This document shows, piece by piece, positions 36,388 through 49,100 of a stretch of 64,000 nucleotides of DNA. Location: the NCBI GenBank assembly GCA_004794655.1, contig SMMW01000068.1, forward strand, positions 349,501 to 413,500, in the 5' to 3' direction. The stretch comes from Marisa cornuarietis (Eukaryota > Mollusca > Gastropoda > Architaenioglossa > Ampullariidae). The notes beneath the pieces are model-generated. The model ran no database searches and was not told where the DNA came from. It saw only the letters and a list, made by a program, of their open reading frames with translations. Position numbers and translations under genes: made by a program. Position 1 is the stretch's first letter. The number at the start of each line of letters is the position of its first letter.

Positions 36388-36939
36388 TCCTTCGTACTTT
36401 CACCATTATGCCAGCTGCAAATGTTAATAACCACCAATACAATGTGATAAAGCTTACAAATTACTGAGATTGTTTATATTATTTGTTTGTTAAAGCTACG
36501 CACCTCCCATAACTAATCTAATAACATTTACACGAGTTTGGTTCTATATTTTTTAAAGCTTTGTCTGTAAAAGGTGAAAAAATTTCATTAAAAAATTGTG
36601 GGAGCATATTAGAGCATCGAAGCAAAATGATTGCTTAGGCAATAATGAACAGATTTATACGAGTAGGCATGGTTGCAGTGCTCTTAACTTTTAAAACTTA
36701 TTGTTGGTCATTTTTGAGACTTTCGATGCTACAGATGGTTAAAGGTTACAAAAAACTGTTTTTATCATTTTAGACGTACTCTTTCAATCTAAACATACTA
36801 GATTTCATCGCTGCGTGTACTATGATCCTCTTAGGGTATGCTGGTAATATAACCAATTGTATGTAAAAGCAAATCTGTAAACATAAAAATTCAGAATTCT
36901 GTTCTCATGCGGTGATCAAGCTGCTCCCTGACGTCTGGT

Positions 36940-37093
36940 CACTGCTTTTGTTGTGATGTTTCATTAGAGCCACTGCTTTTGTTGTGATGTTTCATTAGAG
37001 CCACTGCTTTTGTTGTGATGTTTCATTAGAGCCACTGCTTTTGTTGTGATGTTTCATTAGAGCCACTGCTTTTGTTGTGATGTTTCATTAGGG
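36940..37093. repeat. 31-bp tandem repeat, five units, at the host gene stop
   Basis: Five near-identical units of GAGCCACTGCTTTTGTTGTG plus ATGTTTCATTA. In the minus-strand gene the repeat begins at the stop codon itself and would form the first 150 nt of the 3' UTR. The TAATGAAACATC start of each unit supplies the TAA stop. Confidence 0.92.
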
Positions 37094-37112
37094 TGCCGTT
37101 TCTTCTTCTCCA
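37088..37112 (-). CDS. Terminal exon of the host membrane-protein gene
   Basis: After CTTCCTGCAG, a phase-2 start reads GEEETAP followed by TAA (37090-37088). It keeps the acidic character and gives the array a sensible end. The stop lies at the first unit of the 31-bp tandem repeat. Confidence 0.65.
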
Positions 37113-40100
37113 CTGCAGGAAGGCATAAATTCCAGGTTTCAAACAGTTGTTTAACGTATAAATTATACCTAAATTTTAATTATTTTAATTATTTCTTCAC
37201 AAGGACAATGAACGTAAAAACAATGCAGCACAGTTATTAATGTTGAAAGAGAAAACATCAAATTTTGCCTTCATTTTACAGTCTTTAAATTCCTGAATTT
37301 ATTAGTTACACGGGAACCTAATTTGTTGGTTCGTAACTTAAAAGCTTTTAAACAACAACCCAGTTTTTAAGATGTGTTCTAGAAGTGTTGTTTTAAAAAA
37401 AAAAAGGGAAACCTGCACTAGAAACCATTTCTGTAACACAGTGTCTCTCTGTCGCTTTGTACATCTGCCAAACTTATTATTCTCTGTCTCTGTGCACACA
37501 TTGTTTTGTCTGCCCAAATACAGTGTATCAAACTTACTTTGAATTGTCTAATTATGATAACATCTGTGACTTAGTGTTGAAGGGAGCGTTTATGTTGCTA
37601 CCTTCCAACTAAATAATGTACTCTGTCTTCAGCAGTTTTCCTTGAGAGGTGTGTCAGACATGTCTCACATGTACTAAAAACAAAAAAAGTCGTTACTGTC
37701 TTTGTGTCGTTTTATTAGGAATGTGTATAAGTCCTATAACTCTTCTTTACTTTTAAGTTTGTTAGCAGTTTGATCTGCCGTCAGACGATGTCATAAACTG
37801 TTCAATGTATACAGTAAGTATTTACTTACTCTTTTGCATCCTCATCTCCTGCATCCTCATCTCCTGCATCCTCATCTCCTGCCCTGCAGTAGAAAAAAGG
37901 AATCCCAAGACAATATTATCAGTATTGTAATTTTACGTAACTTCAGCAGCGTTTCACAAGAACTGATACTAGATTACCATATGCAGATAATTCATTTCAT
38001 TTTAAAATTAAAAGCATTGTTAAGGAAATAAGAACTGTGAAAACATGTCTTAATTGCCATATGCAGATAATTCATTTAATTTTAAAATTAAGAGCATTGT
38101 TAAAGAAATAAGAACTGTGAAAACATGTAAAGATAAATATCAAAGTCGCCAGTGAAATAGTGAATTACATTTCTCCGACACTTTCTTTCTGTCATTTCAC
38201 TGAAAATGTGTATAAGTCCTATTATACTTCTTTACTTTCAAGTTTGTTAGCAGTTTGGTCTGCCGTCAGACGATGTCATAAACTGTTCAATAGAGAGTTT
38301 GAGATTCGTGACGCGTATGAAAGACGTGTGCGGCAACGGGCAGGGCCTCCCGAGAAAGCGATTGCGATTTAAGCGACTGGAGCGCGAATGCACGGGTAGT
38401 AACTGCGTAGACAAATCACAGTCACTAGCTTCCCTTTGTTTTGTACGCCAAGGGTTGCGGTGATCACTACGACAACAATGTCTCGGATTAATCCATTTCT
38501 AGCATATTGTTTGGATGATTCTTCGGATGAAGAAATGCTAGAACTGGCGTGAACTTGGATGAAGCCCAAAGCAAAGAAAAACAAGATCAAGTTCGTCTTT
38601 AAAGACATCAATCCTGAATCATGTTATGAGCAATTCAGGTTTCATAAAGACCTAAGGCTTTGCGCTTCTCTTCAGATACCTGAGAAAATCGTGGCATCAA
38701 ATGGCACATGTTCAGGTAATGAGATTATTAAATATTAAAGTGCAAATATTTGGACTTAAGTAGCAAAGCTTACAAAATGTCTATAATTTACTTCTTAAGT
38801 AGGACTAGGACTGTATTGTCAATTGTATTTGAGTTAGTTTGTTGGGAAAGTGCTTCCACATAGAGATGACTTTGCACTATAAAGGGAGAGGGAGAGGAAA
38901 CTTTGAACTTTTATTGATTAGGCCTGAGCCCATTTCAAGGGGAAGGTGAACAACATCTATCAAAGTAACTATACCTATATATATATAAATACTTCAACAC
39001 GCTGCATTTATGAATATATCTACTCTCTCTGGCAACATCCTCACAACCATCAGAACAAAACATCACAAACTTTGTAGCTATGTGTATCTTACACACACAT
39101 ACATCCACACACTCATTCAGTCCCAACCTCCTACTACTACTCATACTGTATAACTTTCTTTTCTACCAAACAAAGCATATAGACCTATAAGCAACATTGT
39201 GATAAGACTAGTTTCCATATTCTCCATCAAGCACACATAACTCACACTCATACATGCACACTCTCAGCATATAATTTTTCTTCTTATAAATGATTTATAA
39301 AGAAAACATGCAAATCGCCGTGTCAAATTTGGGTTACTGTCTGCAGTACAAGTCAAACCATATCTTATTTTTGTAATTTCTTGCATGAATAATGGTGTAG
39401 AACTTGCAATTTCTAGGCCCTTATTACACTAACTCAATTGATTTGCTGATATTATTTTAAAATTGTTAGTTTTCATTAAACTAGGGATGTCAGTATATGT
39501 CTCTCTCACACATGTATGTGAGAGCGTCAATATATTAAATATATATAGCTGTACTTACAATACCTTTACTTTGGTGCAGAATTCTGAACATGGGAATTTT
39601 GTTAAATTTCAGGGATTGAAGGATTATGCATAACATTAAAAAGACTGGCATATCCCAATCGCCTGTCCGATATATGCCAAACATTCAGCAGAAGCCCAGA
39701 TGAAATTTCCAGACTGTTCAGCAAAATGATTGAGCAATTTATATGACACACACCAGCATCATCTGCATCAACTGAACCACATGTGGCTGCAGCAGGCAGA
39801 TATGAGGAGGATGGCCAAAGCTATATACGACAAGGTTGCTCCTTTAGACCATTGTATTGGCTTCATAGATGGAACTGTCAGGCCAATAACAAGACCTGGA
39901 TTGTTTCTTCAGGAGGTGTACAATGGACAGAAAAGACAACATGCCTTGAAATTTCAGTCAGTGATTGGCCACGTGTTTGGGTTGTTGACAGGCGAAGACA
40001 CAACACTTTCCTCCTGAGAGAAAGTGGTTTAATGACCTTAATGGAGAATCACTGTCATGATGAAGATGGTGCACCATTTTATTTATATGGTGATCAGGCT

Positions 40101-43100
40101 TATCCGCCAAGTCAGATGAACAACAGTTCAATGCAGAAATGTGCAAGGTTCGTCTTGCAGTAGAATGGGGCTTTGGGAAGGTTATTTCAATTTTCTCGAC
40201 TATAAGAAGGGATTAAAAATCTGGCTGCACCCAGTGGAGAAGTATTATATTATTGGAACTTTATTAACTGTCATACCTACCTTTATGGCAGCGTCACAAC
40301 ATAAAGTTTTGGGGTAGCTCCCCCTCTTCTTGAAGAGTATCTTCATTGACAACTCTGAATCTCCCCTCCCCCAAACAGCACATGCATACGCATCTTTTGT
40401 TTATATTTTAATGTCTGTTTGTTTTGGTTTTGTAAGACACACAAAGCATGTGTAATGAAATATGTTATATAAATACACTATTAATTTCAGTGAGGATGCA
40501 CAACCAAAGTCACATCTGAAGGATGGCTTTTGATGAGAATACTGTTGAAAAGTAGGAAGAACCACCTGAATTACACCCCAGACTACCTATAGCATTTGCT
40601 GTTCACATCTGAAATTATTAACAAGAAAAAACATAAAAAGGCAGGACATCAGTTCACTTACATGCATTTTAATGAATAACTCAAAACAGAACAAAAAATT
40701 TTTAAGTCATTTTTTGGAAAAGTTTTGAAGTAGCAGCAGAAAAGCATTCCGCTAAGCACTAAACGCTTCAAATTTTTCACGCTTCAGGGCCAGTTCTTGC
40801 CTCCTTAGCTTCAGTTCTGCTAGCCTCTCCTCCCTCTTCTTGTCTTTTAATAAGTTCTAACACAAGATCATTAGGTTTTTTCTTCTTTGAAGAAGGCACA
40901 GCATCTGCACACAAACAGGTGCATAAATAAATAAGCTGATAATATTTTTTAAAGAGGCATTCTGAAAACTATTCTATGAGCAGCAAAACAAGATTCACAC
41001 CTACTTGACTAGAACAGCGGTGCGGATAGGAGATTTGCAGTCTGGTTTACAGTTTTTCGCATGAATTGAGTAAGCTAGGAGCAACTGCTGGCCACAAACC
41101 ATTCATCATTCCTTATGTCAATTCATAGACAACATGTTTGCATGTTATGTTGCATGCGTGCATATGTGTCATTTTTTGTAAAGTGCCATGAGTTTGCCCC
41201 CTAAGGGTAGGGATATAGTGCTACTATATAACTTTATTTATATTGTACCAATACCTAGGTGGATAAAAGCAACAATTATATTTGACTGGGAACATGCTGT
41301 TCTCCTTCTGGCCTCACAATGCGCTGTCACGCCACCTTTATTTTTATGTCTATGCATTGTTTGACATGTGCAAGATTAGTCTGCTTACCTTCATTGCTAG
41401 ATGAAGAAGGTCCAGCAACAGCTTCATTTTGTTTTCTTTTTCATGACTCCATTGCTGCAGCATTACCTCTGCTTTTTTTCTGACTTTTTGACCCCCTCTC
41501 TTCATTTTCTATAGTTTCTTAATTCCTGTAATTTCTAACAGCAGATGATCCCTTTCTGTAAGTTCCTCTTCCACTTCACCTGATCTAAAAATTAAAAGAA
41601 ATGCAGTAAAGTGGATGATTGCATATTGTAATTACTAAGCACAGATGAGTCTACATTATGACTGACAAGTAGTGAGTTGAAATGCAGTACCTGAAACAGA
41701 GTTAGCATTATATGGATTTTGGTGCTATTTTAGCAGCATAAGCCAAATGTCTTTTTTACATTTCCCATAAACTTTCCTTCTGTGTATACAATGAGGTTGG
41801 ATACAAACTTATTTAGTTTTGATTTTCTTATGGTATACATCCTTCCATTGACATGGCACATTTCCATGAATTCACTGACTTTTTTTAATCACTTTAACAC
41901 CATGAAATAAATTTATGTTTTTTTAAAATATGTTTTGCTTGATTGTATACTGCTACTTGTATGTAAGTTTGTGCATGATTGTGAGGAATTGAAGATACAT
42001 ACACATCTTAAGGACTCAGCCACTCTTTTCCGGCCAGCCCCAGATTTATCGAAAGGCTGGTCGAACAAGACCTGCCTCAATCAATGCAGGTCCATTTCCT
42101 CTGAGAAACAGATGATTTTTTTTACCTCTGAAAGCAAAATAAAAATTTGCAAATATTAGTAGTGACCAGGGATAACCAGTACAACTTAATTTCAAAATTG
42201 CTCAGCATTTCATTCCTAACCACTATAATTACTATGAATAATAAAATATTATACAATCATAACTTGTAAAATGAAAATACTACAAAAAATGTAATTGTTT
42301 ATGGTTACTGCTTAAATTACGGCATAGCTGTAATAGGTATAGAACAACAACAATAAAATAATATATACATAATTAAAAAACATAAATATTACAACTGTAT
42401 AATAAATAAAAAATTAATAACATTAATACAATTTTTGCCTATGGTATGAAATGTTTATTCACGAGTTAGTTGTTCCTATAGGCTATAGCAATATATATTG
42501 CTCTATAATAGTACTAAAAATATTTAACGGTTATTTTTGGGACAGATAACAAATGATGAAGAAAATTATAATTATTATAATTATTATCTTTAACAGTTTT
42601 ATCTCATCATTATATAACTTTACACGAAATGTGTCTTAGCAAGTCTTGTAAATACGATTGAATAGACATAAACCATCGATTGCAGGGATGGTCGTTTCTA
42701 ACTGCTTTAACTTCATAAACAAGCAGCTTTGTGTGATTCCCAACATATATTATGATTGCAGAAGATCTAAATATTAATTTACAGTTGAAATGTATACACA
42801 TATCCTTGCAAAAAAGCTGAAATTAGGCGAACAACTTACACGCTTTGGTTACAACTGCTAGATTCCATTTTACAGGTCGCGCCGTGTGACAGCGCGGCTC
42901 GCTTTGGCAGAAGTGATGACGTAGGGCTCAAATTCCCGTGACGCTACAGGTTGCCGCACCCGCACGCGGCGCGCTAGCGCTGAATCTCAAACTCTCTAAT
43001 GTATACAGTAAGACGAGTAAGTATTTACTTACTCTTCTGCACCCTCATCTCCTGCATCCTCATCTCCTGCCCTGCAGTAGAAAAAAGGAATCCCAAGACA

Positions 43101-46100
43101 ATATTATCAATATTGTAATTTTACGTAACTTCAGCAGCGTTTCACAAGAAATGATACTAGATTACCATATGCAGGTATTTCATTTCATTTCAAAAGTAAG
43201 AGCATTGTTAAAGAAAACAGAACTGGAAAAACATGACTTTAGAGATAAATATCAAAGTAGCCAGTGAAATAGTGAATTACATTTCTCCGAAACTTTCTTC
43301 CTGTCATTTTACTGAGTGATGACGTAGGGCTCAAATTCCCGTGACGCTACAGGTTGCCGCACCCGCACGCGGCGCGCTAGCGCTGAATCTCAAACTCTCT
43401 AATGTATACAGTAAGACGAGTAAGTATTTACTTACTCTTCTGCATCCTCATCTCCTGCATCCTCGTCTTCTGCATCCTCGTCTTCTTTACTGCAGTAAGA
43501 ATAGGAATCCCAAGACAATATTATCAATATTGTAAATTTAGGTAACTTTTTTAGCGTTTCTCAAGAAATGATACTAGATTACTATACACAGATTATTCAT
43601 TTCATTTTAAAGTAAAAGCGTTGTCACAGACTAAAAAGAAACCTGTCTTAATATATAAATATCAAGCCGCCAGTGAAATAGTGAAATACATTTCTCCGAC
43701 AATATCTTTTTGTTGTTTTATTAGGAATGTGTATGAGTCCTATCATTCTTCTTTACTTTCACGTTTTTAGCAGTTTGGTCTGCCGTCAGACAATGTCATA
43801 AACTGTTCAAGATATACAGTAAGTATTTACTTACTCTTCTGCATTCTGATCTCCTTGACTGCAGTAGAAAAAAGGAATCCCAAGACAATATTAACAATAT
43901 TGTAAATTTACGTAACCAGCAGCGTTTCACAAAAAAATGATCCTAGATTACCATTTGCAGATAAGTCATTAGTTTTAAGTAAAAGCATTGTCAATGAAAT
44001 AAGAAGTGTGAAAACATGTCTTAAGAGATAAATATCAAAGTCGCAAGTGAAATATATTTCTCCGGCAATGTCTTTTTTGTCGTTTTATTAGGAATGTGTA
44101 TAAGTCCTATCATTCTTCTTTACTGTCAAGTTTGTTAGCAGTTTGGTCTGCCGTCAGACAATGTCATAAACTGTTCAAGGTATTTATCTCCTTCACTGCA
44201 GCAGGCAAAAGAATGCCAAGTTAAGTCAAAATGTCCATTTTATGAATTAAGGTGTTTTCAAGAGCTTTTCACCAGAAATGACACTCGATTTCATTCACAG
44301 ATAATTTAACGCATTTTAAAGTAAAAGCTCTTTCACAGAAACTGAGAAGTGTGAAAAAAATAATGAGATATAAATATCAAGTTGCCAGTGAATTACATTT
44401 CTCCAACGCAAGGGGTATTTTTTCTGTTTTGTTATCTGGGTATATTAGCCCTCCAACACTTCTCTACTTTCAAGTTTGTGAGCAAGTCTGTCTGCCGTCG
44501 TCAAATGTCCTAAATTGTTAAAGCATACAGTAAGATTTTACTTACCCTTCTGGAGTTTCCCTTATTTCACTGCAGTAGCCAAAGAAATGCCACGATAAGA
44601 CAATATTATCAGTCTTGTAAATTAAGATCATTTTGAAACCATTTTACCAAGAATGAGACTAGATTTCTGTAATCGAATAGTCTGTTGCGTGTTAAAGTAA
44701 AAGCATTGTCACAGAACGTTAATGAATATGATTACAAAGTGTTCCTTATTGTTTTACATTTCTTTGAGTATGTGACAAAAGTATCCTAAGTCGCCAGTGA
44801 AATACATTTCTCTATCATTGGTTCTGTCGCTTTGTTAGTCCATTGTATTAGCTCTTAAACTGTTCTGTACTTTTAAATTTGTTTGCATGTCTGTCTAATC
44901 ATAAACTGTTCAAGGTATTCAGTATGCATTCACTTACCCTTCTGGATTTGCCTCTACGTCACTGAAAGAGGAAAAGGTATGCCAAGTTTAGACAATAATA
45001 TACATCTGATAAAATTTAAAAGTTATAAAAGTGATTTATAGAGTTTATTTTGGGACCAGAGCCAGGCTTAGTTTGCGTTTATGTGGAAGAAATAATACGA
45101 AACACCTTCTGACGCGTTTGTGAGAAATGGCGTGCACGAGTGTCTTGACACCTGTCCCAAATACTTGTAAATTCAACGTGTTTCATTATCTAAACATGTC
45201 CCTATCACTCTGTCTCTTTTTTCAGTGACAAGATATCACGAAAATTTTTACCGTTGGGCCTGACGACGCTTTTTCCACACCATGAACATCACCAATCCTG
45301 CAAAATATCAAAGTTTAAAACATGATTGATAAACAGGGACACTTCTGTGTCTCAGATTGACAATCTCTTGTTTAGTTTTCTCCTTAAGTTAGCATGAATA
45401 TTCAAAACTTCATCATTATCATCATAAGCAGCAGGAGCAACATGTCATGTAACCTTATTGGTGTGTGGGAGGAACACTCTAAGTTTTCTACATTTTTGAA
45501 TATCTTGAAGGACATGTCAGATTTCTCTCGGCTGTTGTGTGGCTGTTTGTTTTTTATTTAATTTAACTGTCTCCTTACCTACGGGCAGAGTTAATTCTAG
45601 AATTTCAAAAAGAGGGGCCCTGGGGCCCTCTCAATGGAAAAAAGGGGGCCTTCAAATGAAACAAGGGGCCGCTGCTTTTTCCGATAAATATTTGGTATAC
45701 AACCAAATATTTTATTAATCTCAAGAAATGGAAGATTAATCACATAGATATCTTTTTCTTTTATATCGAAAAATTATCTTTCATCATCATCAGTGTGATC
45801 ATAGCATCCTAAATTTGTATACCAATTAGTTTTTGTGTCCATCTCATTGGGCTATGAGCTAATTTTTAGACACTTTTCATTTGTCTCATTAGTGCAGGGA
45901 TTTAAATGTTTCTCCTCGAGGCAACTTCTACGAGAAGACTTTATTAGGTTTTGATGGCCGAGGCCCCCTCTCACAGCCTGCATTGTGGTATAGCATAAGG
46001 AGGCACAGCTTCCCAAGAACCAGCAAATTGGAAAATGAATCCTTGTGAAAGTCAAATAACAGTTTAAACAGCTTGTGGAATCTCTCCGATATGCATTCTG

Positions 46101-49100
46101 CGTTACAGTTTCTTTGACCACAATCCATTCCTCTAAACATGCTGCTTTGTCAACCAAGGTTTTACTGAATTTGCTGCCCACTTGTGCTGGTTTTCAAAAA
46201 AATCTGTTAAGATATTTAATTCTTTATCTCCATAGGGTGTTCTGTCTTCTGCAGACAAGAAAAAGATGGGGCGCATGAAAAGAGCTGAAAATGCAGAGGC
46301 AACATCACCTGCATCTTTTGGGAGCCTGTCATTAATGTTCTTGCACATTGTTGCAAAAGCAACCCTGACGACTTTTGTGTCCTGTGATGCTGTGTCAAGT
46401 TCGCAACACGTTATTTCTAAGTGTTATGTAATACCGCCGGCATAAGTTCCGAAAAGGTCATGAGGACAGAAATAAATTAGAATTGAAGAATTTCAGCCTC
46501 CAAAGAGTGCCTGTGGTCGGAATTCTAAATGTCTCTGCAGCGTCCTCGTTCGGTACTTAACACACCCGGGGTTGTAAACGCCTTATTCTGGTGGTTTTAG
46601 GCAACTTTACATCTCATGCCTTCGTCCTCGTTCATTAGGCAAGGCCATTTCTTCAGTCATTCACACTGACTGGATGCGTGGTTTTTTACGAGCGGTCTCT
46701 GTCTCAATTTGTCTATTTCGCATTCTTTCGATTCGTTGTCTACATTTTCAGTTCCAACAATGTGTGCGGCACACTCTGACGAGTTTCTGTTTCTTTCTGT
46801 CCTTGTCGATTTCTACTTTCCGGGGCATCTTCTGCTGTACTGGTCGCGAACAAAAAGTCAAACAGAGTCGACAGTCACGTTCACTTCGTTTTCGACTCGC
46901 TTGCTTCCAAAACCCTTTGACCTCTCCCGTCCCAAATGTTTTCGCTGCGGGCGCGTCAACAATTTAATTCCTGGCGCGAAATTTGGTGCAGGTTGCATCA
47001 GATGGATAACAACCGGTCAGTTTGAAAACTGTCCAGTCATTAGCATCAATTCTAGTGGGTCGGTTTCAAACCAGCAAGCAGAATGACAACAATTATTTTT
47101 GAAATGCCGCATCGCGTGTTCAAAAGTGCGCAAGACACGGGATTTTTGCGGGCGCATAGTCGCGCTGACTTTCAGACTATGCGCCCCTCAGCGAAATTTT
47201 GCGGGAATCCCGCAAGGCCGCAGCCTAGATTTATCTATGTACGGGTAAGGATTTACAAAATATATGTAGATCCTTGCCTGGTGTATTGCCTTCGTAAATC
47301 CTGGAGATTTTGAAATGTGCTTGAACCCATTTAGTTAACATTTCTTCTCTGTGGCCATGGAGTCTTGGAAGAGCTAAAATATTTTCTAATATGCTCCTCC
47401 ATATTATTTCTTCTTGCTCTTTTGTAACAATGTCGGTTGCCACCATCCAAGTCAAGTCTCACGTGCCGATCAAATAATGAATTGCACTGGGCTGACTTGG
47501 ACCTTCCAGTCGCCATGCACAACCAGGATAGTTTGGTTTGCAACAGATAGATTAAAAACGTCTTCAGAATCATCGTTATCATCAAAGACAGAGCATGGGT
47601 GAGTGATTCTGAGAGGGAGAGCCTCTAAAAGACAAGTCGGCTGTTTGTACCACATGTTCATCAAGCTCCTGTTAGTCTTTATGTCCGCTGACACAAAGCT
47701 TTTTCAAGCGGACGCTGCAGTCACTCGATATCCCAGTGCTACATTTTTCTCGTGTTGGAGCTTTGTCAATCTTATCCATGGCCTAACATTCATGTTATCA
47801 ACAAGGACTGTTATATGCTGTTTCAATCTAGGGGTCATCAGTGAAGAAATGTACACTTTTATCCTGGTTATGAGATCACCAATGACTTTCTCTACACTTT
47901 AGGCTTGGTAGAAAACAGGCGGCGCTTTGTTCATTGACCTGGACGATGACCTCTGCGGTATGGTAAATGAGGTGGGTGCGTCGTTGTAGTGTGTCCTGAC
48001 CTGTTGACACTCAGTCCCCTTGGGAGCCGAAATATATGAATTAGACTGAGACGCTTGCATCATTTTGATCATTACATTTCTCCAATATTAACATGGCAAT
48101 AGAGAGTATTTCAAACCCGCATGGTCCAGGCTGTACGTGACGCCACTGAACATACTCACCCATGTTTGACATCACGAGCTTATGCTTCTTTTCCTCCGCT
48201 CTTCTGTGTTACTTATGCATTATGCCGCGTACGTAGAAGCTTTCAAAGCCGTTTACTGTTGGGACGGGAAGCGGTGGCCCGATGGCAGTACACATGTGGT
48301 GGAAGCTGTCGTTTGCCGCTGGGTACAATACTACCACACACCCCTAAATTTTTGTAGAGCCCCCTCCTCCGCCCACCAGTGTATACTGACTGTGATGGAT
48401 ATTTCACTCTCACAGACCCTACACAAACCGTCATAAGTATTTTGCAATTGTTTATTTTAAATATGTAGTGTAGCCTGTTCTCTGGATCCAAAGTGTTGTG
48501 TACGTACAACAAAAACATTCTAAAATAAACATTTCAAGGTTTGATGTTTTCCAGTTGTAGATTTGTGTTCCTTTTTCTGCATTTTTTATTTTTTCTTTTT
48601 CTATCTTTATTTATCATTGATATTCATATATCTGCTGTCTTTTTTTATTTTGTCGTTTCCGCCATATCATGTTCTACTTCGTATTTGCAGTTGACCACGA
48701 CATTGCTCTTGCAAGTGCTGGTCTCATGGTTTCTCTACCTGTCTGTCAGTCTGATGGTAAGGGATTACAGTTCGCTGCTGCTCCTTGCTATCAGGTCAAG
48801 TTCGTAGGTTGCATAAAAACATTTGAACATTCCCCCCTCCTCAACGCCGATGGACATTGAGGTGTTATGGTCTTGAAGGCTTTTCCGCATGTTCTCCGAG
48901 AAAAGATGTAAAAAAAAAAAGAAAAAATAGAATTGTTATTCTTGACTGACCCCATCTGTAATGCAAATGCGAAGGAACTATCATATTTGATAATCCAATA
49001 GTGTCCTTTAGCTTTTGTGCTCGGTGTCTCTTTGCAAGCTCTTAAAGTTTGAGACCCTAGTCATCAAGATCTCACAAAGAGACTGACAGACAGTGCGAGT

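Larger units (their letters stand above)
38292..42997. mobile_element. PIF/Harbinger DNA transposon with both ends and 3-bp target duplication
   Basis: Perfect 16-bp terminal inverted repeats (AGAGAGTTTGAGATTC) bound a 4.7-kb element. AAT at 38289-38291 and 42998-43000 is the 3-bp target duplication; the empty site TTCAATGTATACAG is preserved in the neighbouring array unit at 37801. It encodes a DDE transposase on the plus strand and a second, coiled-coil/Myb-type companion ORF on the minus strand, the usual Harbinger layout. Both ORFs are broken. Confidence 0.9.
37690..45000. repeat. Tandemly duplicated microexon units (about 360-400 bp each)
   Basis: Each unit carries a shared intron core: GTCGTTTTATTAGGAATGTG, then TATAAGTCCTAT, CAGTTTGGTCTGCCGTCAGA, ATGTCATAAACTGTTCAA, a TATACAGTAAGTATTTACTT segment, the microexon, and GGAATCCCAAGACAATATTA on the acceptor side. 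Recognisable units are centred on 37860, 43050, 43460, 43845, 44190, 44560 and 44950, with divergence growing towards 45 kb. Host sequence is interrupted from 38292 to 42997 by the Harbinger element. Confidence 0.82.
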
